Assembly: GCF_006438925.1 (NCBI RefSeq) | Contig: NZ_RCZA01000002.1 | Location: 496,001 to 560,000 of the forward strand | Length of the DNA: 64,000 nucleotides | Direction: 5' to 3' | DNA from: Pseudomonas mandelii | GTDB lineage: Bacteria > Pseudomonadota > Gammaproteobacteria > Pseudomonadales > Pseudomonadaceae | Part shown: positions 37,820-47,176 of the stretch, in pieces | How positions within the stretch are numbered: the stretch's first letter is position 1 | Layout of the letters: each line of letters starts with the position of its first letter | Position numbers and translations under genes: made by a program | The notes under the pieces: generated by a model | Database searches by the model: none | What the model was told of the DNA's origin: nothing | The model's input: only the letters and a program-made list of their open reading frames with translations

Positions 37820-37938
37820 AGATCGCAGCCTCGTTTCACTCGACAGCTCCTACAGGGAAATGTGTTTACCGATCGTCCGTGTACGGTCGTCAATTGCAAC
37901 TCCTGTAGGAGCTGTCGAGTGAAACGAGGCTGCGATCT
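37820..37938. repeat. Long inverted repeat, second family (38-bp arms)
   Basis: Arms starting AGATCGCAGCCTCGTTTCAC at 37820 and ending GTGAAACGAGGCTGCGATCT at 37938 are perfectly complementary over ~38 bp and enclose ~43 bp. The sequence is unrelated to the GTGGGAGCGAGC REP doublets. Confidence 0.88.
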
Positions 37939-37955
37939 TTTGACCCTCCAAACGC

Positions 37956-37988
37956 AAAAGCCCCGATCATCACGACCGGGGCTTTTTC
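37956..37988. terminator. Bidirectional intrinsic terminator
   Basis: AAAAGCCCCG and CGGGGCTTTTT form a stem with T-tracts on both strands, between the convergent OpgC-type and permease genes. Confidence 0.88.
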
Positions 37989-38005
37989 ATTTCAGGTGTT
38001 ACGCC

Positions 38006-39424
38006 TTACGAAGCCGAACGCACCGCACCCTGCGACACATTGGTCGGTTGCAGCTTGAACATGTAGAACAGCACCGTCAGCAGGATCAGGAACGCCGGGC
38101 CCACATAGAGCGCCACGCGAGTGTCCGGGAAGTACGCCATCAGGCCGACCACCAGTACCAAAAACGCCAGCGCCAGATACGAGCTGACCGGGTACAACCA
38201 CATCTTGTATTTCAGGCCGGCACGTTCGCTGGCGCTCAGGCCTTTGCGGAAATTGAGCTGGGCCAGCAGGATCATCACCCAGGTCCAGATCGCGCCGAAG
38301 GTGGCAATCGCCGTCACCCAGACGAACACTTTCTCCGGGACCATGTAGTTGAGCAGCACACCCAGTAACAGCACGAAGATCGACAACAGCAACGCGCGAC
38401 GGGGCACGCCGTTGTTCGAGGTCTTGGCGAAGCCGGCTGGGGCCTGACCGTTCTGCGCCAGGCTGTACAGCATGCGCCCGGTGCTGAAGATGCCACCGTT
38501 GCAGGACGACAGTGCCGCGGTGATCACCACGAAGTTGATAATGCCGGCGGCGGTCTTGATGCCCAGACGCTCGAAGGTCATCACGAACGGGCTGCCCTGG
38601 GTGCCGATTTCGTTCCACGGGTAGATCGACAGGATCACGAACAGCGCGCCGACGTAGAACAGCAGAATCCGCCAGAACACCGAACCGATCGCATTGGGAA
38701 TGGTCTTCTGCGGGTTCTTCGCTTCACCGGCGGTCAGACCGATCATCTCGACGCCGAGGTAGGCGAACATCACCATTTGCAGCGACATCAACACGCCTTG
38801 CACGCCGTTGGGCATGAAGCCGCCGTGCGCCCAGAGATTGGAAACCCCCAGCGCCACGCCATCGTTGCCGAAGCCGAACGCGATCACGCCGATACCGCCG
38901 ATCACCATCGCAATGATGGTGACGATCTTGATCAGGGCGAACCAGAACTCGAACTCACCGAAGGCTTTCACCGCGATCAGGTTGATCGAGCCCATGCTGA
39001 TCAACGCAGCGAGTGCCCAGATCCAGCGCGGCACATCGGGGAACCAGACGCCCATGTACACCGCCACCGCGGTGATTTCCGCGACGCAGGTCACCAGCCA
39101 CAGGAACCAGTAGTTCCAGCCGGTCAGGAAGCCCGCCAATGGGCCGAGGTAGTCTTGGGCGTAACGGCTGAAGGAGCCGGCGACCGGGTTGTGCACCGCC
39201 ATCTCGCCAAGGGCGCGCATGATCACCAGGATCGCCAGACCGCCGATGATGTAAGAAAGCATGATTGCCGGGCCAGCCATCTCGATGGCCTTTGCCGAAC
39301 CGAGGAACAGACCGACGCCGATACAGGCACCGAGCGCCATCAAGCGAATATGCCGTTCGCCAAGTTCGCGTTTGAGCGGGCCGCCTTGAGCGGTCTCGCC
39401 ATTGGGCAGGTGATTGCCTGGCAT
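38006..39424 (-). CDS. Amino-acid permease (AAT family)
   Basis: A 472-aa transporter with twelve hydrophobic segments. The first helix IRLMALGACIGVGLFLGSAKAI and the loop MRALGEMAVHNPVAGSFSRYA are characteristic of the amino-acid transporter (AAT) family, as is GLTAGEAKNPQKTIP. Close relatives carry aromatic amino acids, proline, or D-serine/D-alanine/glycine; the substrate is not fixed here. It is monocistronic, with a terminator directly downstream. Confidence 0.9.
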   Translation of the reverse strand: MPGNHLPNGETAQGGPLKRELGERHIRLMALGACIGVGLFLGSAKAIEMAGPAIMLSYIIGGLAILVIMRALGEMAVHNPVAGSFSRYAQDYLGPLAGFLTGWNYWFLWLVTCVAEITAVAVYMGVWFPDVPRWIWALAALISMGSINLIAVKAFGEFEFWFALIKIVTIIAMVIGGIGVIAFGFGNDGVALGVSNLWAHGGFMPNGVQGVLMSLQMVMFAYLGVEMIGLTAGEAKNPQKTIPNAIGSVFWRILLFYVGALFVILSIYPWNEIGTQGSPFVMTFERLGIKTAAGIINFVVITAALSSCNGGIFSTGRMLYSLAQNGQAPAGFAKTSNNGVPRRALLLSIFVLLLGVLLNYMVPEKVFVWVTAIATFGAIWTWVMILLAQLNFRKGLSASERAGLKYKMWLYPVSSYLALAFLVLVVGLMAYFPDTRVALYVGPAFLILLTVLFYMFKLQPTNVSQGAVRSAS

Positions 39425-39785
39425 AGGGGTACAACCTCGTCTTGTTATTGGATATGACCACCGAGTGTCGAAGCGCTGACCGATATGCCATTGCTTCCCG
39501 TAACCGGGCCTGCTTCGTGGGCAGAACCGTCTTGCAGGACAAAACCTTCAAGATCAGCGGGGGCGTGCAGTATAAAAAGCTGGCGACAGAGATTTTCACT
39601 CTATAAACCACAAAATTCAGTCATAAATCTCGGCAAAAGTGCGATTCGCGGAGAAGGATTATCTGCGCTTTGTAGGATTTTTCGCTTTTAAAACGGCATC
39701 GAGCATTGCACAGCATTGATGCACCCCCATGTTCACCCGGCACCTGGGTCCCGGGTGAACGATTGCAACAAGCAAGCTGTACGGG
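39425..39785. other. 361-bp intergenic stretch upstream of the permease
   Basis: It holds the permease promoter region and, at its far end, the hairpin at 39731-39760. GAGG precedes the permease start. No RNA gene, riboswitch or coding frame of interest was recognised. Confidence 0.5.
39731..39760. terminator. Hairpin 3' of the second toxin-like gene
   Basis: GTTCACCCGG and CCGGGTGAAC form a perfect 10-bp stem with a 10-base loop, 26 bases beyond the stop of the minus-strand gene. There is no T-tract, so termination is uncertain. Confidence 0.5.
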
Positions 39786-42700
39786 CTAGGCGAAAGACTT
39801 TGCATCCTCTATCCGCAGCGGATCGCCAGCGTGGGCTTCTTTTTGGCCTACAGGCACCTTCGCCGTGACCACTTGTATGGCCATTGTTTTTCTGACTTTC
39901 GACGGTTCATATACCGCCACATAGGAGTCCGACTGGCCAAACAATCCCGGTTTGGCCACGGAGTAGCGGGTAATATTCGGCGTGCCCTGAAGAGACTGGT
40001 AATGAATATTCCATACCTTGGTTCTTCTGTCGTACTTCATAAACGCAAAGCCCCCCAACAACGTGTCGGCATTGTTGTTTTGATCCGCCGCGATGCCGTA
40101 ATCGTAATATTCCATGGCAGCAGCCTGTCCCCATCCGTGTTCGCCGCCGGGTAGCGAGTTGTATTGGGCGTCTTCTTTACCGCCCTCGACATGCCTGACG
40201 CGCAACACGTTCTCCTCAAGTTGATCCACCACCAGTGAACAGCCGCCGAAACCGGGTGTAAAAACGTAGTCGGGTTCTGCCCATCCGGGGTGAACCGGTA
40301 TGTCGACGTACCCGCCCTGAGGCGCCCAGTAGCCCGATACTGCGTTGGATTGATCGGGTATTTCACCGGCTTCAATATCGACGATTTTGATGGCATTGAA
40401 CTCACCCTCCACCGCACCGGAATACCTCATCCGCTGCATTTCAAAAACAAAACGGCTTCCCCCCTGTCTATTCGCAAGTTGCTTGGCAACGCTAGAGGAA
40501 TAACGAACCTTCCCTGCCTCAAACAGATTGGTGTTGATCGTGACGCGGCTGAATTCCGGCACCGATAGCGCTTGGCGGATGTTGGTCTGTTCGGCTGTAA
40601 ACGGCAGCCCTTGGTGAGGCCTTCCCCAATCGAGCGGCACGTTTCCCGGATATCGCTGTTCACCCACGGCGATCACAGGCTCCCATAAACCGTTCGGCAA
40701 TTGTTTGCGCGTAAATACGGGGCTGCCAAACGCCATCGTGTCGGCAGTTGCAATCGCCAGATTTTCCCCACTGGATGAAGTAAAGGACTGCGCACTATCA
40801 AAACTTACGGCGTTGTTGCCTCCCCTCAATGAAAGCGGTTGCCATTGATCGGGGGCGACTTGCCAGAGTCGCAGTTCCGTAGCCCGATTAGTGTTGGGGT
40901 CAACGATGTTGACGTCCACGATGTCGGCATTGAGATTGAAAGAGTTCCTGATCGAATAAACTGCAACCTTGCCTTTTCCATCGATGTTACGGATGTAAAA
41001 CTGTTGCCCGTCGGTACTTCGAAAGATGCCTTTCGAAGGAGTCAGTCCGGCAATATCCGACGCCTTGACTGCATACCGTTTATAGGTGGCATTGCTGATT
41101 CCCTGTGAGGACACCGGTAATGGCTGAACGGGCGCAACGTCACTTTCAGCGACCCATTCCCTGCCCGCGTCCTGATCAGTCACTTCAGTGACGGATGCAT
41201 CCAGCGCAGGTTGATTCACCGTGCGATCCAGTGTGTGCTGCCAGTTACCGGCAGTGTCTGCTTCAAGGATCGGTTGATACGCCTGCGGTTTTTTTGGGTG
41301 CTGAATTCGCCATTTTCCGATCACCGGATCAAGACGCTTTTCGAAAACATCGTCCTCAACCCGGACATAGTGCCGATCGGCGATCCGGTACTGCCCTTGA
41401 GCATTAGGTACGTGGCCCTTCAGGGACACGTCACTGCGGTAAACGGCAAGATCAGGCTTCCACAGGCGCTTCTGCCCATTGGCCAGTTCTATCGCGTTGA
41501 ATTCAGCGTGAGCAGGCGCCGTGAGCAATTCAAAGGCCGGAATACTTGCCCCCATGGTGATCAGGTTGTCCAACACACCGGCGATGTGTCGCCAGCCCGC
41601 TTCCTTATCCCCCAGACTCAGATCCTCAACGCCCTCCAAAACCTCATTCATCAACTGTACAGCTGTCACGCCCAACATCACCAGGCCCACGGGCGGTACC
41701 AGGAACGAGGCCAGAGTCAGCATAGTCAAGCCCATATCAAGCAGTTGAACGACCAACCCCTGGCGACCGCTGGCATCGGCATCCTCCGTGGGAACCGCCT
41801 GGCTACGGGCGTCGAGCAACAGCTGCGCCTTGTATTCCCGGAAAAGCGTTGTCCAGATATCAAACGCTTGATGCCATGGGTCTCCCGACGGGTCCAGCAC
41901 TCGCAACTGCAGGAGAAAGTCAGGTGTCTGCTTTTGACGACGCTTGATAGTCATATGCCTAGGAAACTCGCGAGGAACCAATTCAGTGAAACTGGTGAAA
42001 TACTTTGCGCGGTCTTTGTGCTTCACAAAACGACTGAAGAAGTTCTGATAATCGGTGGGAGCCTCAGACGATTGAGAGGCACCCGGATTTTTCCGCGAAA
42101 ACTGGCTGATCAGTCGAGCTTTGAACGCGCTCAGTGACGGGTAATATTTGACGGGATGGTCGGGGTCGTCCGGTAGATAAGCGATGAGACCTTTCTGCGA
42201 TCCGGCATCGGCTAATGGCCACAACTTGTCCAGGGCGCTTTGATCATCGGGTTCAGCCAACTCGAAAATGATGCAGCGGTGCAGCGTCATTCCCATGAAA
42301 CTCAGACTGCGGCTCCATACGCGTTTGCCGTCGACCCGCACGGATTTGTTGCCGCTTATTATCTCCATCAGTGCATGGTGATGCTTGGGTTCGATATCGT
42401 CTTTGAGCAAAGCGATTTGGCTCGCCGCCATCAGTGCCGCTTTGTGATAGCCGACGAATACGTCTCTCCATTTACCTTGGGCAACGACATCATCCCATTT
42501 CAGCACCGCCTTTATATGTGCCTGATACTGTTGGCCGAGATTCAGCTCCCTGCACAGTTCAATGAAACGCCCTGTACTCATCGAAACGCGTTTGCGGACC
42601 CCTGTCTTTAGCGGCTCGTAGGTAAAAATCTCAGTTCGGTAAAAGTGACTCGGGCGAGCTTCCTCTTCCTCGAAATTATGAAGGGCTGCCTCCAGCAGGG

Positions 42701-43118
42701 TGAAGTATTCGCTTTGCGGGGAGGAAAAAAGCCGGGACGATGGAGTGAGTTCAATCCACGTTTTATTCACATCGAGATCGAGGTCAAAGAACTCACTGAT
42801 CCTCTTCTTCAACAGCGGTTCAGCAAACTCTTTCAGCGCCTTGACTCCAGCCATGGCGTCGTTCAAAGCAGTGTGCGCCGTCACACTCGCTTCAACCCGT
42901 CGTCTTGCTTCAACACGCTGTTCCGGTAATGCCTTATCAAGCCAGACTGGCATGATTGGAGTAAAACTTTTCAACATGTCCAGATTATGCTTCGACATGG
43001 TTAACAGCGGCGCAGGCGTTACCGACTTAACGATTTCCATATGCTCAAAAACCGTGGACTTCCCATTACCAGCTAAAACCGAAACAGCACTCGAGCGAAA
43101 ACCATACAACTCAGTCAT
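39786..43118 (-). CDS. DUF6543-type toxin-like protein with CNF1-like C terminus (1110 aa)
   Basis: AAGGA lies 8 bases before ATG 43118. No Sec signal. Residues ~40-440 resemble the dermonecrotic/DUF6543 region, including LIAYLPDDPDHPVKYYPSL, which parallels LLYLPDTPDGVFLRRYNSL in the 1863-aa protein of this window. Hydrophobic segments at ~455-500 (LTLASFLVPPVGLVMLGV) could insert into a membrane. A beta block at ~560-630 (HVPNAQGQYRIAD, GNWQHTLD) again matches the other protein. The C-terminal ~250 residues contain GFGGCSLVV (C960) and LRVRHVEG (H976). Cytotoxic necrotizing factor 1 uses a Cys-His pair 15 residues apart in an SGC...VH context, here 16. A deamidase-like activity is proposed, not shown. 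No immunity gene is next to it. Confidence 0.68.
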   Translation of the reverse strand: MTELYGFRSSAVSVLAGNGKSTVFEHMEIVKSVTPAPLLTMSKHNLDMLKSFTPIMPVWLDKALPEQRVEARRRVEASVTAHTALNDAMAGVKALKEFAEPLLKKRISEFFDLDLDVNKTWIELTPSSRLFSSPQSEYFTLLEAALHNFEEEEARPSHFYRTEIFTYEPLKTGVRKRVSMSTGRFIELCRELNLGQQYQAHIKAVLKWDDVVAQGKWRDVFVGYHKAALMAASQIALLKDDIEPKHHHALMEIISGNKSVRVDGKRVWSRSLSFMGMTLHRCIIFELAEPDDQSALDKLWPLADAGSQKGLIAYLPDDPDHPVKYYPSLSAFKARLISQFSRKNPGASQSSEAPTDYQNFFSRFVKHKDRAKYFTSFTELVPREFPRHMTIKRRQKQTPDFLLQLRVLDPSGDPWHQAFDIWTTLFREYKAQLLLDARSQAVPTEDADASGRQGLVVQLLDMGLTMLTLASFLVPPVGLVMLGVTAVQLMNEVLEGVEDLSLGDKEAGWRHIAGVLDNLITMGASIPAFELLTAPAHAEFNAIELANGQKRLWKPDLAVYRSDVSLKGHVPNAQGQYRIADRHYVRVEDDVFEKRLDPVIGKWRIQHPKKPQAYQPILEADTAGNWQHTLDRTVNQPALDASVTEVTDQDAGREWVAESDVAPVQPLPVSSQGISNATYKRYAVKASDIAGLTPSKGIFRSTDGQQFYIRNIDGKGKVAVYSIRNSFNLNADIVDVNIVDPNTNRATELRLWQVAPDQWQPLSLRGGNNAVSFDSAQSFTSSSGENLAIATADTMAFGSPVFTRKQLPNGLWEPVIAVGEQRYPGNVPLDWGRPHQGLPFTAEQTNIRQALSVPEFSRVTINTNLFEAGKVRYSSSVAKQLANRQGGSRFVFEMQRMRYSGAVEGEFNAIKIVDIEAGEIPDQSNAVSGYWAPQGGYVDIPVHPGWAEPDYVFTPGFGGCSLVVDQLEENVLRVRHVEGGKEDAQYNSLPGGEHGWGQAAAMEYYDYGIAADQNNNADTLLGGFAFMKYDRRTKVWNIHYQSLQGTPNITRYSVAKPGLFGQSDSYVAVYEPSKVRKTMAIQVVTAKVPVGQKEAHAGDPLRIEDAKSFA

Positions 43119-43442
43119 GACATCATCCTTGATTTAGGTAAACGAAGAAAAAGTAAATAACAGGCACATTAAAAAAAGAAGCACATGAGTATTACGAAAA
43201 ATAATAAAGCGCTCTTTCTCCTCCCACTTAAAACAAGTAACAACTCCGCCAACGCTGCAATTACAAAATAGTGTTTCTGAATGGAATATTGAGGCGAAAC
43301 TTTTCCGGACGCTGCAGCACCGGTCACCCGCCTTGCGCGGCATCCTCACCGTCGCCCTTTCTCTACGGCTGATCGCTTCACAATTTTTTCACCAACGCCA
43401 ACCACCGTCTAAGCTTCAGACAAGTCCTCTCAATCTGCGTAA
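43119..43442. promoter_or_regulatory. AT-rich divergent region between toxin-like and PBP genes
   Basis: The part nearest the toxin-like gene (43130-43300) is much richer in A and T than its surroundings, with A-runs such as ACATTAAAAAAAG. It presumably holds both promoters. No specific operator is recognised. Confidence 0.5.
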
Positions 43443-46400
43443 ATGGATCAGTCGACTATGGGCGTTTTATGGCAAACCGATTCGAGAAAAAATGTGGTTC
43501 CGACTGAACGTGTGGATGAAACGCCTATACCTGAAAAACCCCGAAGCAGTCGCACAAAGCACGGCTGGTGGGCGTTCTGGTTGTTGTTGCTGATAATCCT
43601 GATTGTCCTGGGGCTGGCCGCCGCCAAGGAAATGCGCACGTCGAAGTTTCAATCCCGGGAGCTCAGCCAATACGCCGCCAGCCTGAGCTACGAGCTCAAA
43701 CCCGGTCCCAGCGATGCCATTCGCTATCCGGGGGCGGGTCCTTTCGACCTGCGTCTGGGCTACAGCTCTCTGGATGAATTCCTGCCGCGCCTGATCAAGC
43801 GCGACTACGTTGTGGCGTCACAGACCCGGTTTTCCCAAAAGTTGATGGACTACACCGACAAGGGCTTTTTCGTGCCCTACGCGGAGAAAATCCAGGCGGG
43901 ATTGTCGATCACTGATTGCCGTGCGGCACCCCTCTACCAGTACAAATACCCACAACAACTGTATTCAAGCTTTGCAGCGATCCCTCCCGTGGTGGTCAAC
44001 AGTTTGCTGTTCATTGAAAACCGCTTCTTGCTCGACCCCCGTCAGCCCCGGGCCAACCCCGCGGTGGATTGGCCGCGGTTCGGCATGGCGGCGTGGTCCC
44101 AGGTCGCCAAATTGATGCACCTGCCGGGCCAGTCGGCGGGCGGCAGTACCCTGGCAACGCAACTTGAGAAGTACCGGCATTCGCCCGATGGCCTGACCGT
44201 GTCCGGCGCGGAAAAAATCCGCCAGATGATTTCCGCCAGCGTGCGCGCCTATCAGGCCGGGCCGGAAACGCTGGAGGCCCGGCAGAACGTGATTCGCGAT
44301 TACCTCAACAGCGTGCCCCTGTCGGCAGTACCGGGGCACGGTGAAGTGCACGGCATGGCCGAAGGTTTGCGCGTCTGGTACGGCGCCGACTTCAACGAGG
44401 CCAACAAACAGCTGGCCAGCAACGCGACAGATCCGAAAAGCATGTCGGAAAAAGGTCTGGCCCTGCGTGAGATGCTGTCTTTGATGATCGCCCAGCGCCG
44501 CCCTTCCCACTACCTGACCAAGGGGCACGAGGAACTGGCCGATCTCACCGACAGCCATATTCGCCTGCTGGCACAGAACGGCGTGATCGATGCGCCACTC
44601 GAGGCAGCGGCATTGGCCAGCACAGTGACCTATCGCGACTGGCAAACACAGCCCACCATTCAGCCGATCGAAACCAACAAGGGCATCAGCGTGGCGCGCA
44701 GTCGTCTGGGCGGGTTGCTCAACCGTCCGCTGTACGACCTCGACCGCCTTGATCTCTCCGCCACCAGCACCCTGCAAGGCGAGCTGCAAACCAAAGCCAC
44801 CGAGTACCTCAAACGTCTGGCCGACCCGGTTTTTGCGACGCAGATCGGCTTGATGGGCGAACGCCTGCTCACCCCCACCAGTACCGCCCAAGTGCGCTAC
44901 AGCTTCACGCTGTTCGAACTGACCCCGGACGGCTCGCGGGTGCGGGTGCAGACCGACAGCACCGACCAGCCGTTCGATATCAATGAAGGCAGCAAGCTGG
45001 AACTGGGCTCCACCGCCAAGATGCGTGTGCTGACCACCTATTTGCAGATCATGGCCGAGCTGCACGATAAATACGCAACGATGACCATCCCGGAACTGAA
45101 GAAGGTCGACGTCCCTGATCAGGACCGCCTGAGTCGCTGGGCCGTCGATTACCTGATCCAGAACAAAGACCGCAACCTGCCGGCCATGCTTGGCGCCGCG
45201 CTGGACCGCAAATACTCCGCCAGCCCCGGCGAAGCCTTTTTCACCGGTGGCGGGCTGCATGTGTTCCATAACTTTCGCAAGGAAGACAACGGCCGCATGC
45301 CGACGCTGCGCGATGCGATACGTGAGTCGATCAACCTGCCGTTCATTCGGCTGATGCGTGACCTGGTGCGCTACACCACGTATTCGGGCCCCAACAGCAG
45401 CGCCGAATTGCTCAAGGACGACCGCGACCCTCGGCGTCAGGAATACCTGGCCTCGTTTGCCGACCGTGAAGGCACATCGTTCCTGCTGAAGTTCTGGAAG
45501 AAGTACAAGAACAAGGACACCCAGGCGCGGCTCGAAACCTTTCTTGACGGCATGCGCCCGACCCCGATTCGCATGGCCGCTGTGCATCGTTATCTGCTGC
45601 CACAGGCCAGCCAGCAAAGCTTCAACATGTTCGTGCGCTCGCACCTCAACGGCGCCAAGCTCACCGAGAAGCTGACCGACGAACGCCTCCAACGGCTCTA
45701 CGAAAGCTACGGCCCTGGCGCCTACGACTTGCCGGACCAGGGCTTCATCGCCAAGGTTCACCCGCTGGATCTTTGGCTGATGGGCTACCTGTTAAACAAC
45801 CCCGACGCCAAGTTCAGCCAGATCGTCAAAGCCAGCCAGTTCGAACGCCAGGAAGTCTACAGCTGGCTGTTCAAAAGCCGTCACAAGCTTGCCCGCGACA
45901 GCCGCATTCGCACCATGCTGGAGATCGAGGCGTTTCTCGACATTCACCAGCGCTGGCAGAAAGTCGGCTATCCGTTCGATCACCTGGTGCCGTCGCTGGC
46001 CACCGCCATCGGCAGTTCCGGCGATCGTCCGGCAGCCTTGGCGGAGCTGATCGGTACCATCCTCAACGACGGCGTGCGCATGCCGACACTGCGCATCGAC
46101 AGCCTGCATTTTGCAGCGAACACGCCGTACGAAACCAAACTGATCAATGACCCGGTTGCCGGCAAACGGGTGATGCCTTCCGAGGTGGCCGCAGCCATGC
46201 GCGAAGCCTTGTCCCACGTGGTCGACGCCGGTACCGCGAAACGGGTCTCCGGGAGTTTCGTAACGCCTGATGGCAAACCGTTGGCCATGGGCGGCAAAAC
46301 CGGTACGGGCGATAACCGTATCGAAGCCTTCGGTTCGGGTGGGCGAATTCTGAGTTCGAAATCCATAAACCGCACCGCAACCTTCGTGTTCTACATCGGC

Positions 46401-46577
46401 GATCGTCACTTCGGCACGTTGACTGCGTTCGTGCCCGGGCAATCGGCCGAAGCGTTCAAGTTCACCTCGGCCTTGCCAGTGCAAGTGCTCAAGGGCATGG
46501 CGCCGATCCTGACGCCGTATCTGCAACCGGGGCGCAACACCGAGTGCCTGGCGCCGACCGCCACGGCGAGCAATTAA
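43443..46577 (+). CDS. Class A penicillin-binding protein-like transglycosylase/transpeptidase
   Basis: A 1044-aa inner-membrane protein with one N-terminal helix (~42-62). The GT51 domain at ~180-350 has LLFIENRFLLD (catalytic Glu region) and GGSTLATQLEK. The transpeptidase-like domain has LGSTAKMR (Ser-x-x-Lys), RESINLPF (S-x-N) and GGKTGTGDN. It polymerises and cross-links peptidoglycan. It is longer than typical PBP1a/1b because of a large insert between the SxN and KTG motifs. The start may also be ATG 43458, five codons on. It ends by sharing a TTAA with the convergent mini-adhesin gene. Confidence 0.85.
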   Translation: MDQSTMGVLWQTDSRKNVVPTERVDETPIPEKPRSSRTKHGWWAFWLLLLIILIVLGLAAAKEMRTSKFQSRELSQYAASLSYELKPGPSDAIRYPGAGPFDLRLGYSSLDEFLPRLIKRDYVVASQTRFSQKLMDYTDKGFFVPYAEKIQAGLSITDCRAAPLYQYKYPQQLYSSFAAIPPVVVNSLLFIENRFLLDPRQPRANPAVDWPRFGMAAWSQVAKLMHLPGQSAGGSTLATQLEKYRHSPDGLTVSGAEKIRQMISASVRAYQAGPETLEARQNVIRDYLNSVPLSAVPGHGEVHGMAEGLRVWYGADFNEANKQLASNATDPKSMSEKGLALREMLSLMIAQRRPSHYLTKGHEELADLTDSHIRLLAQNGVIDAPLEAAALASTVTYRDWQTQPTIQPIETNKGISVARSRLGGLLNRPLYDLDRLDLSATSTLQGELQTKATEYLKRLADPVFATQIGLMGERLLTPTSTAQVRYSFTLFELTPDGSRVRVQTDSTDQPFDINEGSKLELGSTAKMRVLTTYLQIMAELHDKYATMTIPELKKVDVPDQDRLSRWAVDYLIQNKDRNLPAMLGAALDRKYSASPGEAFFTGGGLHVFHNFRKEDNGRMPTLRDAIRESINLPFIRLMRDLVRYTTYSGPNSSAELLKDDRDPRRQEYLASFADREGTSFLLKFWKKYKNKDTQARLETFLDGMRPTPIRMAAVHRYLLPQASQQSFNMFVRSHLNGAKLTEKLTDERLQRLYESYGPGAYDLPDQGFIAKVHPLDLWLMGYLLNNPDAKFSQIVKASQFERQEVYSWLFKSRHKLARDSRIRTMLEIEAFLDIHQRWQKVGYPFDHLVPSLATAIGSSGDRPAALAELIGTILNDGVRMPTLRIDSLHFAANTPYETKLINDPVAGKRVMPSEVAAAMREALSHVVDAGTAKRVSGSFVTPDGKPLAMGGKTGTGDNRIEAFGSGGRILSSKSINRTATFVFYIGDRHFGTLTAFVPGQSAEAFKFTSALPVQVLKGMAPILTPYLQPGRNTECLAPTATASN

Positions 46578-47089
46578 ACCTCGGAGTCCCAGATCACCGT
46601 CACATCGCCGGAGAATTTCGCGCTGCCCAGTTCCAGCATCTGCCCGACGCCGTCCTGCTCCAAGGAAAAATGCAGGGTGCCGGGGTCAGCCATAAAAAAG
46701 GCAAAATCGATGTCATTGGCTCCTGCTCCTGCGCGTCCATCCCGGCAGGGTCTTGGCGCAATGCCCGCATCGAGCACCGTAACATCACGCCACTGCGCCG
46801 CCGAGATATCAAACATCGCCCTCTGACGAGGATTCGTGTGACGGGCAGGTATGGGCCGAATCGATTGAACATCGATCCCGGTCTCAATGCTGAATAGTCG
46901 TTCGAACCCGTTTCCCTCCTGGCATGAGAACGGATTTTCGGCACAGTAGCCGCTGTCCTTTGTGGTGTTCTTGAACTCATTGCTGTGCGGCTTAGCCGGG
47001 GCCGGCTCGAACTCGGCGGCAATCTGTACCACTTCAGCCCTTGCCGTCATGCAGGCAGCGAACAGCAGACAACCGTAAAGACGCTTCAT
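46574..47089 (-). CDS. Miniature fimbrial tip-adhesin-like protein (deletion derivative)
   Basis: A 171-aa protein with a Sec signal (MKRLYGCLLFAACMTARAE). Residues ~20-135 follow the N-terminal domain of the two 414-aa adhesins (EFKNTTKDSGYC versus EFVNTTPESGVC; MFDISAAQWRDV versus MWKVPSEWRDV). From ~136 it jumps to their last 35 residues (GTLHFSLEQ...SGDVTVIWDSEV versus GQLHFEIAR...SGNVTVIWNSEI). About 190 residues of the middle are absent but the frame is intact. It may be an alternative minor tip component or a decaying gene. Its ATG overlaps the stop of a subunit remnant (ATGA). Confidence 0.7.
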   Translation of the reverse strand: MKRLYGCLLFAACMTARAEVVQIAAEFEPAPAKPHSNEFKNTTKDSGYCAENPFSCQEGNGFERLFSIETGIDVQSIRPIPARHTNPRQRAMFDISAAQWRDVTVLDAGIAPRPCRDGRAGAGANDIDFAFFMADPGTLHFSLEQDGVGQMLELGSAKFSGDVTVIWDSEV

Positions 47090-47143
47090 GGATTCACCGC
47101 ATTAAACATCAACTGCACCGTCCCGTAATACTGGCCAGGGATT
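47086..47143 (-). pseudogene. Remnant of a CS1-type fimbrial subunit gene (last 17 codons)
   Basis: The minus strand reads PGQYYGTVQLMFNAVNP followed by a stop, the same ending (one change) as the intact minor subunit at 48443-48937. The similarity stops abruptly at ~47143, where sequence like that downstream of the first adhesin gene begins. The remnant's stop overlaps the start of the mini-adhesin. Confidence 0.8.
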
Positions 47144-47172
47144 GAACGCTGCCCGGGAAACGCCCGGCAGCG
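47137..47172. repeat. Post-adhesin hairpin, copy B
   Basis: TTGAACGCTGCCCGGGAAAC followed by GCCCGGCAGCGATGATCAG, forming a CTGCCCGGG/CCCGGCAG hairpin. It is nearly identical to the segment behind the first adhesin gene at 49694-49730. Confidence 0.75.
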
Positions 47173-47176
47173 ATGA

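Noticed and set aside
28444..39424. Possible genomic island bounded by the two permeases
   Set aside because: No integrase, tRNA or direct-repeat boundary was seen, and base composition looks uniform.
43965..45761. 598-codon minus-strand frame inside the PBP gene
   Set aside because: Antisense shadow; the plus strand has complete GT51 and transpeptidase motifs.
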